Of a DNA stretch of 64,000 nucleotides, positions 42,386-50,123 are shown piece by piece. The DNA comes from Woeseiaceae bacterium (GTDB taxonomy: Bacteria; Pseudomonadota; Gammaproteobacteria; Steroidobacterales; Woeseiaceae). The stretch lies in contig JAJFKV010000043.1 in the NCBI GenBank assembly GCA_021773055.1, forward strand, positions 28,070-92,069, in the 5' to 3' direction. The stretch's first letter is position 1. Each line of letters opens with the position of its first letter. The notes below the pieces were generated by a model. That model made no database searches. It worked only from the letters and a program-made list of their open reading frames with translations, and was not told the DNA's origin. Position numbers and translations under genes: made by a program.

Positions 42386-42598
42386 ATGCTGATTCTGACG
42401 CGAAGAGCGGGCGAGACGGTAATGATCGGGAGCGATGTCACGATCACCGTACTCGGAGTCAAGGGAAACCAGGTCCGAATAGGGATCAATGCACCTAAAG
42501 ACGTAGCCGTTCACCGGGAAGAGATATACGAGCGAATTCAGAGCGAGAAGGCCGGCAAAAGCGGGGACGCTCCGGCGGATGACAATAAGTCCGAATAA
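42386..42598 (+). CDS. csrA: Carbon storage regulator CsrA
   Basis: CsrA binds GGA motifs in mRNA leaders and represses or stabilises messages for biofilm, motility and carbon metabolism. The 70-residue protein starts [15 protein letters not shown] and contains the RNA-binding [12 protein letters not shown] segment. A strong AGGAGAGGA ribosome site contains GGA, possibly an autoregulatory CsrA site. A small GGGCT/AGCCC hairpin lies about 25 bp upstream. tRNA-Ser and tRNA-Arg follow. Confidence 0.97.
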   Translation: MLILTRRAGETVMIGSDVTITVLGVKGNQVRIGINAPKDVAVHREEIYERIQSEKAGKSGDAPADDNKSE

Positions 42599-42683
42599 GC
42601 GCGAATTCCGCTTTACCTAGCCCAATACTGACAGTACTATGTGCGGCCTTTCGGGGTTGCCGACTAGTTCAGTCCCGGAAATC

Positions 42684-42774
42684 GGAGAGATGGCTGAGTG
42701 GTCGAAAGCGCTCCCCTGCTAAGGGAGTAAGGGCTAATACCCCTTCGAGGGTTCGAATCCCTCTCTCTCCGCCA
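42684..42774 (+). tRNA. tRNA-Ser (GCU anticodon)
   Basis: A complete class II tRNA with encoded CCA. The acceptor GGAGAGA pairs with TCTCTCC before the G-CCA end. The anticodon loop CT-GCT-AA sits at 42716-42722, there is a long variable arm, and the T-arm is GGTTCGAATCC. It lies in the conserved alaS-csrA-tRNA-Ser-tRNA-Arg string. Confidence 0.97.
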
Positions 42775-42805
42775 TTTTTTTAGAAAGACCGCAACAACAA
42801 ACAAA

Positions 42806-42882
42806 GCGCCCGTAGCTCAGCTGGATAGAGTACTCGGCTACGAACCGAGCGGTCGGGAGTTCGAATCTCTCCGGGCGCGCCA
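42806..42882 (+). tRNA. tRNA-Arg (ACG anticodon)
   Basis: The acceptor GCGCCCG pairs with CGGGCGC at 42872-42878, followed by G and CCA. The anticodon is ACG at 42840-42842, which after A34 deamination would read CGU, CGC and CGA. The T-arm is GAGTTCGAATCTC. The 3' half (from 42836) is the integration site of the adjacent island: the element restores the tRNA end, and a 48-bp copy lies at 58296-58343. Confidence 0.97.
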
Positions 42883-42883
42883 A
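42836..42883 (+). repeat. attL: left copy of 48-bp direct repeat
   Basis: This is the anticodon-loop-to-CCA part of tRNA-Arg plus one A. It is identical base for base to 58296-58343, and similarity stops abruptly on both sides of the 48 bp. Confidence 0.92.
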
Positions 42884-42889
42884 AAAATC

Positions 42890-42927
42890 AAAGGGTTAGC
42901 CGATTATTCCGGTTAGCCCTTTTTTTA
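42890..42927 (+). terminator. Terminator for the tRNA transcript, overlapping the integrase 3' end
   Basis: A 13-pair stem (AAAGGGTTAGCCG with CGGTTAGCCCTTT, allowing two G-U pairs) is followed by a run of T. It is supplied by the island and replaces the native tRNA terminator, which seems to survive at 58362-58396. The stem includes the integrase stop codon (42896-42898). Confidence 0.82.
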
Positions 42928-44065
42928 TTTCCGACACTTTTCCGACACCTCTTTTCGTCCTTTGGCGAATTAGCATCAGATTCGGCGTTTCGGTCCTTCC
43001 TCTACTCACGATGGCTTCGGCGGCATTGATCAGTTCCTCAAGCTCCGCCGCCGAGTAATGCGTCGTGATGTCGCCGTTGGCATGACCAAGCAACGCTTTA
43101 CGGGTTTCCAAAGGAATGCCCGCACTTCGCAGTCGTCTGCCAAAGGTGTGACGAAGGTTATGCACGCCTTTCAGAATGCCAGGTTCGTCCGGCAGGCCGA
43201 CCGCTTTCCATGCTCGCCTCCATGCGCTGCTGCGAAGCTTGCCGACCGGTCTGCCCCGATAAGTGAAAACTCGCTCGGCATGTAGGCCACGTCGGGACTC
43301 AATCACCCGGCGCGCGACCGCGTTTAGTACCACAACGCGTTCCGTGCTCGTTTTCGTGATTGAGGCTCCCAGTATGAACACTGAGGTCTCCATTTCGGGC
43401 AGTTGTACTTCCCAGTCCCATCGCAGTTGGCAGATTTCCTGTTCACGGCAGCCGGTGTTCAGGCCAAACAGCGCCGCATCTGCTAAGTGTCGGGGCAGTT
43501 CCTTGATCAAACGGTCCTGCTCTGGCCACGATAGCGGATAGGCCTTAGCTTGCTTTCCCTTCACGGAAAGCCGGCTGATCAGCGCTGGCGCCTGAGTGAG
43601 CCACGGATTTCCATCCTGGTCACGCCAGACTCGTGCTGCCCGATTTAGCACCGTCGATACAATACCCAAAACATTATTGATCGTTTTGGGCGCTATCCCG
43701 CGTGCTTGCTCGTGCTCAATATACGGTCTGATAGTCCCGTCATGAACGTGAGCGATCGGTAAGTTGCCGATATATGGAAATAGCTTGTCCAGAATCACTG
43801 CGATAGTTTCGGCCGATGACTTGTGGGCGATCTCCTCGAGATACCGCAACGCGGCCTCCTCGAACGTAAATACCGCTGCCTCGTGTCGTCGTGCTTCCTC
43901 CTCGATTTCCGCCAGACGGCGAATTAAGATCTGCTCTGCCTCAATGCGAGAAGATACTCCCGTGCTTTCACGGAGCCATCCCCCTTGTGCATATCGACAG
44001 CGCTTTTCAATGTGCCAGAGTCCGCCTTTTTGGCGGAGCCCCGGCATTCGGTTACGTTTAGACAT
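42896..44065 (-). CDS. Tyrosine recombinase / island integrase
   Basis: A 389-residue phage-type integrase. It has an N-terminal arm-binding region (MPGLRQKGGLWHIEKR), a core-binding SAM-like domain (about 65-165) and a catalytic domain with all key residues: Arg207 in TGCREQE, His302 and Arg305 in HNLRHTF, His328 in LLGHANG and nucleophile Tyr337 in THYS. It probably catalyses integration into the adjacent tRNA-Arg. Its stop lies inside the tRNA terminator hairpin, 13 bp from the repeat. Its start overlaps the upstream small gene by 142 bp. Confidence 0.95.
   Translation of the reverse strand: MSKRNRMPGLRQKGGLWHIEKRCRYAQGGWLRESTGVSSRIEAEQILIRRLAEIEEEARRHEAAVFTFEEAALRYLEEIAHKSSAETIAVILDKLFPYIGNLPIAHVHDGTIRPYIEHEQARGIAPKTINNVLGIVSTVLNRAARVWRDQDGNPWLTQAPALISRLSVKGKQAKAYPLSWPEQDRLIKELPRHLADAALFGLNTGCREQEICQLRWDWEVQLPEMETSVFILGASITKTSTERVVVLNAVARRVIESRRGLHAERVFTYRGRPVGKLRSSAWRRAWKAVGLPDEPGILKGVHNLRHTFGRRLRSAGIPLETRKALLGHANGDITTHYSAAELEELINAAEAIVSRGRTETPNLMLIRQRTKRGVGKVSEIKKGLTGIIG
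42928..42948 (+). repeat. Left pair of TTTCCGACAC repeats (probable integrase arm sites)
   Basis: Two copies of TTTCCGACAC start at 42928 and 42939, 11 bp apart, inside the last codons of the integrase. The right end of the island carries the same motif pair at the same spacing (58184-58204). Confidence 0.6.
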
Positions 44066-44322
44066 GTGTCGTCCTCCAGTTTTGGAGCCTTCGGACGCCG
44101 CCCGTTGCGTGAGACATAGTCCTCCACCCAGGCGTCGAGTTCAAGCCGGTCGAAGGCGATGCCTTGCTGGCCGATAGGAATATTGGTGAGATGCGGCCGG
44201 ACGTCGCGATTGAAGCGATTGCGGTCCATGGCGAGGTAGAAGGGCGCGTCACGAAAGCGGACGAACCGCGGCAGAAGAGCCCGCGTTGCCGACATTCCCC
44301 GGTCTGTGGGTTTGCTGATCAT
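43924..44322 (-). CDS. Small DNA-binding protein, possible excisionase/AlpA-like
   Basis: A 132-residue protein. Residues about 18-75 (VRFRDAPFYLAMDRNRFNRDV ... IAFDRLELDAWVEDYV) have the winged-helix AlpA/Xis pattern: a short helix-turn-helix, a strand, and the D-x-W-style helix ending in a basic stretch NGRRPKAP. The last 47 residues overlap the integrase start in another frame. Such proteins act as directionality factors for the adjacent integrase. Function is inferred from fold pattern and position. A start at ATG 44295 is possible. Confidence 0.6.
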   Translation of the reverse strand: MISKPTDRGMSATRALLPRFVRFRDAPFYLAMDRNRFNRDVRPHLTNIPIGQQGIAFDRLELDAWVEDYVSRNGRRPKAPKLEDDTCLNVTECRGSAKKADSGTLKSAVDMHKGDGSVKAREYLLALRQSRS

Positions 44323-44717
44323 TGACCCGCACCTCGATTCGCCGGCGGGGTCGGCTCAAGCGCCGGCCGCCCGGCTTTGAGCGCACCACGCTCACCACTC
44401 GGCCGGACCCACGGCCCGTCCAGCCGCTCGATCCATCCATCGTGATCAAGAGCAAGGATCAATAACCGCACGGTCAGCCAGTGCCGGTAACGCGTACCGC
44501 TGGCATGCTCGCCAGTGCGTTCCACTAGATACCAGCGCAAGTGCTTCAATTGCCATTGGTAGGGACCGACCTGCCAACGGCGCCAGATGATCTGGGCGAT
44601 GTATCCGCTTCGGGCAAGATGCTGGCGCACCGTGCCGCGCCTTGACCCAGGCAGCCGGTTTGCCAGCAGCGACCTGGCGATGCGTGCTGCAGCCCGTTGA
44701 TTTGCTGGCCGGCTCAT
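44319..44717 (-). CDS. Unknown basic protein of the recombination module
   Basis: I do not recognise a domain. The 132-residue protein is Arg-rich in its first 45 residues and has an aromatic middle (IIWRRWQVGPYQWQLKHLRWYL) followed by GTRYRHWLTVRLLIL. The C-terminus is Pro/Ala-rich and probably disordered. It overlaps the preceding recombinase by 4 bp and the following gene by 4 bp, so it is part of one translation-coupled unit. DNA binding or recombinase assistance is plausible from charge and context only. Confidence 0.65.
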   Translation of the reverse strand: MSRPANQRAAARIARSLLANRLPGSRRGTVRQHLARSGYIAQIIWRRWQVGPYQWQLKHLRWYLVERTGEHASGTRYRHWLTVRLLILALDHDGWIERLDGPWVRPSGERGALKAGRPALEPTPPANRGAGQ

Positions 44718-45664
44718 CGGGCACCACCAATGTAGGAGGCGATCACCTCAATGCGGGCGTGGCCGAGTTCCTGAGCAATGGTCTGTCGTGCCGCACGATC
44801 TGTATTGCGATCGGCTAACTGCCTGCCAGCCATTACCGGCGCGGCTGACCCAGTCAAATGCTTGTAGCGATCGCAGGCGTAGGCTGCACGCAGGTCATGA
44901 ATCTTCTTCAGACCGTAGTCGTCTCTGACCGAGGCCCAGACATGATGGATGTGCGAGTACCACTGTTTCCAGGTGAGGTGGGACGGAATAAGATTACGAT
45001 CCGTTCCCTGAGCCCTGGCCGCTCGCACCAGGCAACCGATTGCTCTTCCTGAGACCGGGACCCAGCGATCCACACGATGACCCCGGCCGCCTTTGGTGCC
45101 GGCCGTGATATTGACGGCGCCGTGTTTCTTCATCTGACCCAGTGCGACCCGTGCATTGAGCAGGGAGGCTTCTTTGAGACGCAGCCCCAGCGCTCTGGCC
45201 ACTTCCACGGTCGCCGCGACCCGTTCGTGCCCGTTCTGGCGCAGTTGATCGGCGCACTGGCGCACAACGTTTTGATCGAGACCTGCCGGTGGGTCGGTTC
45301 GTGTTCGTGAGCGTTGGCCGACAAACTCGACTGGCGCAACGCGAATTTGCCGATCGCTCCGCATCGCCTGCATCACGACGTTAACCGATGACAGCAGGTT
45401 CTGTGCGTAGGCCGGGGACATCCCCGCGTCGACCTTGTCTCTGAGTGATTTTCCGTAGTCCTGCACGACCTCCCTATTGATCAACCGCGCATCGCGTATA
45501 TCGCGCTCGTCACGACACCAGGTAACGAACCGTCGCCAGCGCTCGGCATGGCCGGTCACTGTCCCATAGTGTCCGTTGCCGTACCGGTCTCGCAGTGCCT
45601 GCTTGCCTGCCCACTCCATTTGTTTGCCGTAACCAAAGTTACGATGACCACCTGCTTTCTTCAT
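44714..45664 (-). CDS. Second tyrosine recombinase (Integrase_1-type)
   Basis: A 316-residue recombinase. The N-terminal SAM-like domain includes HAERWRRFVTWCRDE. The catalytic residues are complete: Arg162 in ALGLRLKEA, Lys191, His256 and Arg259 in IHDLRAAY, His302 in ELGHARI and Tyr311 in SYIGG. This type differs from the tRNA integrase and occurs with it in other proteobacterial islands. It is the first gene of the leftward module 45664 to 42896. It may act in excision, dimer resolution or circularisation, which is inference. Confidence 0.88.
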   Translation of the reverse strand: MKKAGGHRNFGYGKQMEWAGKQALRDRYGNGHYGTVTGHAERWRRFVTWCRDERDIRDARLINREVVQDYGKSLRDKVDAGMSPAYAQNLLSSVNVVMQAMRSDRQIRVAPVEFVGQRSRTRTDPPAGLDQNVVRQCADQLRQNGHERVAATVEVARALGLRLKEASLLNARVALGQMKKHGAVNITAGTKGGRGHRVDRWVPVSGRAIGCLVRAARAQGTDRNLIPSHLTWKQWYSHIHHVWASVRDDYGLKKIHDLRAAYACDRYKHLTGSAAPVMAGRQLADRNTDRAARQTIAQELGHARIEVIASYIGGAR

Positions 45665-46621
45665 GACGTTCTCCTAAATCCAAATCCGGGTTCTCATTTC
45701 GGTTTTTCCGTTCGGTTTCTCACAGCGATTCCTGAACTCTGGTGAGTGATAAACCGCGGAGTAGCTGGCGGTCACAGCGTGAGAGCCCCATTGCGGGGCC
45801 TAATCAGCGCGAGGCGCTGTTGGTTCAATTCCCCCTGGTCGTCGCACCCCGGAAAGACCCCAAAGGGTCGCGGAATCGGGTGCGGGCTGCGCCAGTCAAT
45901 CCGTCGACTGGCCGCCGGGCAGGGAGTTTCGACGGCTATGACACCGCGCCTTGGCACGGTCAAAGCCTGTAGCGACGCAGACTTGCGCCAGTTTCAAGAG
46001 GCCCGTCTCTGTGCGGCGACGGGGCGCTCACAAAGACGGGCTGAGTTGCAACAGGGGTTCGACGCAGGACATTACTGGGTCATGCATCCGGCATGACGGC
46101 AGCAAAGACAGCGTCGCGTTGTTGCGTCGTACTGAAGAGTTGCACCAGGGGTTGGCGCAATGGAGGAGGCTGGCGCAGATGCGCTGCCTACTGGGTCAAC
46201 GAACCTAATGCAAAAAGTGCAATCGAGTTCTATTGACTAAAGATGAGATCAACGGTTTTCACCGCGGCGCTAGACCTGTGACCTCTGTTAGCGTTGGGTG
46301 CTCCAAAAGATCAGAGCGGGGTGTCGTTGATAGTCCGCAACGACGACGGTGTTAATGCAAAGACTTTACCGCGCGTCCGGAGGACAGGCTAGCGGAAAGT
46401 GGGGCAGAGTTTCTGCCCCCGTTTCTGCGGCGTCCGCTAAGAACAGAGCCGATCACGCAAATACCTCGCAATATCAACATCCCCGCCTACGCTGTGATTT
46501 TTGAATATTTGGATAGTTGCCATGTGATCGTCCACACGCAGTCAGTGTGTCCAGATTCGTTTGTCATCGCCTCGTGGGCTCCGTCCGGAGCGGACAGCGG
46601 TTCTGAGGTAGAATTGTACCT
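45665..46621. other. Gene-poor 957-bp stretch with structured DNA
   Basis: No convincing intact gene. From about 45785 to 45950 there are several short GC hairpins in series (GCCCC/GGGGC at 45785-45799, AGCGC/GCGCT near 45807-45819, GACCC/GGGTC near 45856-45869). A decayed reading frame lies at 45960-46236. At 46390-46439, TAGCGGA and TCCGCTA close around an inner GGGGCAGA-GTT-TCTGCCCC hairpin. The stretch separates the recombination module from the cargo and could hold an origin of transfer, a small RNA or the module's promoter. Confidence 0.5.
45960..46236 (+). pseudogene. Possible decayed gene spread over three frames
   Basis: Protein-like segments occur in succession in different frames: SDADLRQFQEARLCAATGR to HYWVMHP (to about 46090), then DGSKDSVALLRRTEELHQGL to CLLGQ (to about 46197), then NEPNAKSAIEFY ending at TGA 46234-46236. 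Together they read like one small protein interrupted by two frameshifts. I do not recognise a family, and chance cannot be excluded. Confidence 0.3.
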
Positions 46622-47629
46622 ATGGCGGACAGTCAAGAAAATACTGACTATGAAATTAAGGACGAAGACTTTGGTTCGGTCATAGATTTGCTTGAGGCAT
46701 TGGACCTTCACCGTGACGACTGGGCACCAAACTCGGTTTGGGATTCACCGTGGGTATTTCGTGGCCAACGTAAGGCGAGTTGGGACTTAACACCAACAGC
46801 ATGGAGGAATGACGATAATCCCGAATTACAACGATTAGAGACATTAAAGCGTCGTGCATGGCAAGACAATAAACCCCAAGTAATAGAGAGTTTCGAACGT
46901 GCTGGTGTTGACTTCAAAGTAGAAAATGAAGATGACTACCTAGAATTGTATGGGCAGGCAAGAGCCGAGTTTCAGATGCTGTTGGAGTTCATTTTACTCG
47001 CGGACCGTCTCGGGCATCCTGTTCCTGGTGCGGATTTGTACAAACGTACTGCAGGATATGATTGGCTGGCGAATATTCAAAGCGGCATAACAATGAGTCT
47101 GGTTCATGAACCGAATGCGGCAACCGCCCTAGCGCAACACCATGGTATTCCCACGAGAACATTGGATTGGACCAAAAACCCCTTGGTAGCGGCTTTCTTT
47201 GCCGCGGAGAAGGTCCGGCCAGATTCGAATTGCGGCCAGGTTGCGGTCTGGGCGGTGAGAACAGACGTACTCAGTCTATTTGTAGGAGATGACCGTCACC
47301 CAAGGCCATGTTCTCAATTCCAAATGTTGGAGCCACCGCGCAGTGAAAACGAGTTTCTCAAAGCCCAGGAAGGACTGCTTATTTATCCACGACGTGGATG
47401 TGCGTACTTTGCGGCAAACAAGAAGTGGCCGCGAATCGAACACTTTGCGATGGATGTGCAGAACATTGTCGGAGAACCGGTAATACGAAAACTGACGTTA
47501 CCGTCGGGCCAGGCGGGAAAACTACTGCGCGCGCTGTGGCTTAGAGGCGTGTCTCGCGGACACCTGATGCCTTCATACGACAATGTAGTGAAGTCACTAG
47601 CCGTGCAATGGGACTGGACCGACTACTGA
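46622..47629 (+). CDS. FRG-domain protein
   Basis: A 335-residue protein. The FRG domain starts around residue 15. The name motif WVFRGQ is at 44-49, followed by SWDLTPTAWR. The second hallmark AQHHGIPTRTLDWTKNPLVAA lies near 175-195. FRG domains occur in bacterial proteins of unknown biochemical role, often in mobile and defence-rich regions. No signal or membrane segment is visible. The coding sequence is less GC-rich than the core genes, consistent with transfer. It is the first cargo gene after the recombination module. A function in phage defence would be a guess. Confidence 0.85.
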   Translation: MADSQENTDYEIKDEDFGSVIDLLEALDLHRDDWAPNSVWDSPWVFRGQRKASWDLTPTAWRNDDNPELQRLETLKRRAWQDNKPQVIESFERAGVDFKVENEDDYLELYGQARAEFQMLLEFILLADRLGHPVPGADLYKRTAGYDWLANIQSGITMSLVHEPNAATALAQHHGIPTRTLDWTKNPLVAAFFAAEKVRPDSNCGQVAVWAVRTDVLSLFVGDDRHPRPCSQFQMLEPPRSENEFLKAQEGLLIYPRRGCAYFAANKKWPRIEHFAMDVQNIVGEPVIRKLTLPSGQAGKLLRALWLRGVSRGHLMPSYDNVVKSLAVQWDWTDY

Positions 47630-47795
47630 AACCCAGTCGATCAGGTGCGCCGCTGGCCGCCCTTGTCTGACATCATGTCCAGATGGTTAGTCGCCCCTCG
47701 TGAGTGAATTCCTGGTCGGGTTTGCTCACAGTTCCCATGCGCCGCTAGACAGCATAAAATCTGTTAGTCGACCAGCTACCGGAAAGTGACCAACC

Positions 47796-48197
47796 ATGGT
47801 TAGCCCTGATCCCCTGACACTGTCAGCCGAAGCCCTAATGCAGCAGCGCAGTCAAGCGATGACCGAATCCGTAAAGGGGTTATTCATCATGAACGGAGGC
47901 GGTGCGGCTGCGTTATTGGCATTCCTGAAAGCCGTTGGTACCGATCAACGGGTATTCGCCACTTTCATTGTCACTGGGCTATTCTGCCTTGTTATCGGGC
48001 TGGTGTGTGCCGGTATTGTCCAGTGGTTTCGATTTAGGGCCTCAGAGTCGCATCAGCGTGTGGATACTATGGCGCACGAAAGGTACTACCGCCTTTACAC
48101 TCGCTGCACCATTGGCTCGATCTTCGCTTTTGCCGTTGGCGCCATGATCGTCGTAATCGGTGCAATTATCGACATTTGGTGCTGTTGCTCTCAATAA
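47796..48197 (+). CDS. Small membrane protein, three predicted membrane segments
   Basis: A 133-residue protein. A short soluble head (1-25) is followed by hydrophobic spans at about 27-46 (FIMNGGGAAALLAFLKAV), 53-75 and 104-127. A charged loop of about 28 residues lies between the second and third spans, and the end is cysteine-rich (WCCCSQ). I do not recognise a named family, though NGGxxxALLAFL spans occur in small proteins of mobile regions. It lies 166 bp after the FRG gene in the same direction and may be co-expressed. Confidence 0.7.
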   Translation: MVSPDPLTLSAEALMQQRSQAMTESVKGLFIMNGGGAAALLAFLKAVGTDQRVFATFIVTGLFCLVIGLVCAGIVQWFRFRASESHQRVDTMAHERYYRLYTRCTIGSIFAFAVGAMIVVIGAIIDIWCCCSQ

Positions 48198-48215
48198 AGT
48201 GGAAGGAACCTTCGA

Positions 48216-48332
48216 ATGACCGAGGTGCTACTGCCTGGCATGGACTCACGTAGTATCGTCGAACTGATTCGCGACCTGATCGAATACCCGCAAACTTCCC
48301 GTAGCGCTGTAGTCGACGCTTTTTTATCCTGA
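48216..48332 (+). CDS. Possible 38-residue protein
   Basis: A short frame (MTEVLLPGMDSRSIVELIRD...) starts 18 bp after the membrane-protein stop. It has a good GGAAGG ribosome site 9 nt ahead of its ATG. The predicted amphipathic helix and lack of known relatives leave its status open. It could be a small antitoxin-like peptide or the start of a truncated gene. Confidence 0.3.
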   Translation: MTEVLLPGMDSRSIVELIRDLIEYPQTSRSAVVDAFLS

Positions 48333-48431
48333 CGAGACGATCTAGTGACGAGCTAAACCGCTGCCTATGTATATATTGCCGTTCAGGAAAGACAGTTGAC
48401 GCATTGCTGGCAGCTGCCGAAGCTCGTCGCT

Positions 48432-49187
48432 TCAGTGCGTTTCCCCAATAGCCGAAACCTTGGCCTCAATATCTTTGATTGCATCTTGGCCTTTTCCGAA
48501 CCTTGTATGAATCAATTTTGATGACTCGATTAGGTAGCCCAGCAAAGCACTCATGATCGGGAGCTGCGCATCGACAGGCTCGTCTTTGAGGATATGTATC
48601 TCATAAGTTTGGTCATCGATATACTCAATATGACGTAACGACATTCCCCTAAGGCTGTTGTGCGTATCCGAACAAAGCCAATGATAGATTCCCCGGTATT
48701 CGTCACTCATTCTTGCTCGTTCGAATCGCTCCGCCACGCGTAGAATCCTATAGCCGTCGATTCGCAAAGACGCCAAACGCTCTGCTTCACCCGCTACTTC
48801 GTCATGAAAACCAGGCACGTCACAAAGACCCCTAAAATAGATGTTGCCAGACTCTGCCAATCTAAATGTCTTCTGCCATTCCTCAAGGCACCCAACGTCT
48901 AGGAAATTCACGTAGTCGTTATCTGTCATGAGATTCGATAGGTCGACGTAGGCTTCTAGTGCCATGCGAGCCAGAGTTCGACACCCAGTTGGCTCGGTAG
49001 AGGAAACTAGGCGGCAAGCGCCATTCGCCAATTCGAGAATTGTTGCGTATAGGAGCACCAGCCAGAGATCGATCCGATTTTCCTTAGCAAACTTTAGCTC
49101 TTCAGCCTTTTTGATCAATTCTGGTATTGTCGACTGCAGCAACTGCAAGTGCTCTTCTCCGGTTGTCGGTTTACTTGATGCGTCCAT
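48432..49187 (-). CDS. DUF5677-like helical protein
   Basis: A 251-residue all-alpha protein. It has the pattern of DUF5677 proteins: an early helix LWLVLLYATILELANGACRL, a middle TLARMALEAYVDLSNL and a conserved YHWLCSDTHNSLRGM motif near residues 168-182. The function of this group is unknown. The Arg/His helical arrangement is reminiscent of HEPN-like folds, but that is only a resemblance. It is encoded on the strand opposite the FRG gene and stands alone. Confidence 0.6.
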   Translation of the reverse strand: MDASSKPTTGEEHLQLLQSTIPELIKKAEELKFAKENRIDLWLVLLYATILELANGACRLVSSTEPTGCRTLARMALEAYVDLSNLMTDNDYVNFLDVGCLEEWQKTFRLAESGNIYFRGLCDVPGFHDEVAGEAERLASLRIDGYRILRVAERFERARMSDEYRGIYHWLCSDTHNSLRGMSLRHIEYIDDQTYEIHILKDEPVDAQLPIMSALLGYLIESSKLIHTRFGKGQDAIKDIEAKVSAIGETH

Positions 49188-49738
49188 CGTTTTCTTGCTT
49201 ATTCCACGAATTCACAGACAATCTTACACCGTCGGAGTTACAAGGCGCAGGTTGTCGGTTGGCGCTGTTCGGAATTAGGACGGAATGAGGTACCGCTGTG
49301 TGAAAAAACAGACAGCCACTGACTAGTCGGTAATTGTGCGTAGGCCGCCATCAAACACGCAAGCCAGCCGCAACGCCGTACTTGACGACTCAGATTTACG
49401 AGCGGAACGCCTAATTAGACATTATGAAGTGACCTGTCCTCCTCAGTTATGGCTCTGAGCCGAAGTCTTACGTCCGCAGCTTAGTCCACGCCTCTTGAGG
49501 ACGGACAGGTCACAACATATCAGTAACAAGGCCCTCCGAGATTTTGCTACTGCACAACTGTTCCCCGGTCGTAGCTCCTTAACTACTGGTCCAAAGAAGA
49601 ATGGCAAAACAGGTTAGGGCGAGGGGCAAGTTTTGACCCTTTCTTCGCATTCGCGTTGAGCGGCGGCTTTTTCCAAGACCGGCCGCTCAAACGACAACTT
49701 TTTCAATTGGGCGACCGCTCGCTCTCGGCCAGAAGCGG
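49188..49738. other. Intergenic stretch with a large imperfect hairpin
   Basis: No gene is supported here. A long inverted repeat joins 49429-49445 with 49496-49513 (17 of 18 positions pair, one bulged base) around a 50-nt centre. The centre itself holds a GGCTC/GAGCC mini-hairpin. The single-base bulge and branched centre recall recombination sites such as attC, but the core-site consensus is not met. Confidence 0.55.
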
Positions 49739-49954
49739 TCATAGCTTCCTTACTTCAGGGTGTCGGCTCGTCGCCCATTCGTGACAAAGATCGGCTAAGT
49801 ATTGGCAAATTTCGGATTCTGCTACGCCATTGGGAATTACGATATCTGCAGCGGGCCGACGTTTACCCTCCGAGCCAAAGTAGTAAGCCTTCCAACCCCG
49901 GTCAACTTTCGTGACAAGAACGTCTCGTCCAAAAACATCGAACTTAAGTGGCAT
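49739..49954 (-). CDS. DUF7661-like small protein
   Basis: A 71-residue protein from ATG 49954 beginning MPLKFDVFGRDVLV. It contains GWKAYYFGSEGKRRPA, DIVIPNGVAESEI and QYLADLCHEWAT, a pattern I associate with the DUF7661 family of small proteins. The function is unknown. An in-frame ATG at 50080 would add 42 residues that are not family-like. Confidence 0.65.
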   Translation of the reverse strand: MPLKFDVFGRDVLVTKVDRGWKAYYFGSEGKRRPAADIVIPNGVAESEICQYLADLCHEWATSRHPEVRKL

Positions 49955-50123
49955 CAGCAACGGACCTTCATCATAAATTCTCGACCGTCTGCTTTGGGTC
50001 ATCTGCAGAAAGTTTACATGATTTTTGGCGACCGGCTGCGATGCGAAGTAAAGCGGCCCGACGATCAGTAAATATTCCAACTTCTCGGTTCGGCCAGGAG
50101 CAGACAGTCGCTTGAAGAAACAA

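Noticed and set aside
45825..45850. GGTTCAATTCC followed by a CACC-like end, resembling the 3' end of a tRNA or tmRNA
   Set aside because: The T-arm stem does not pair properly, no acceptor partner or anticodon arm lies upstream, and no tmRNA tag frame is visible.
46290..46310. GTTAGCG/GTTGGGT motifs suggesting an integron attC site
   Set aside because: The partner core site at the expected 60-140 bp distance is absent and the intervening sequence does not fold as attC.
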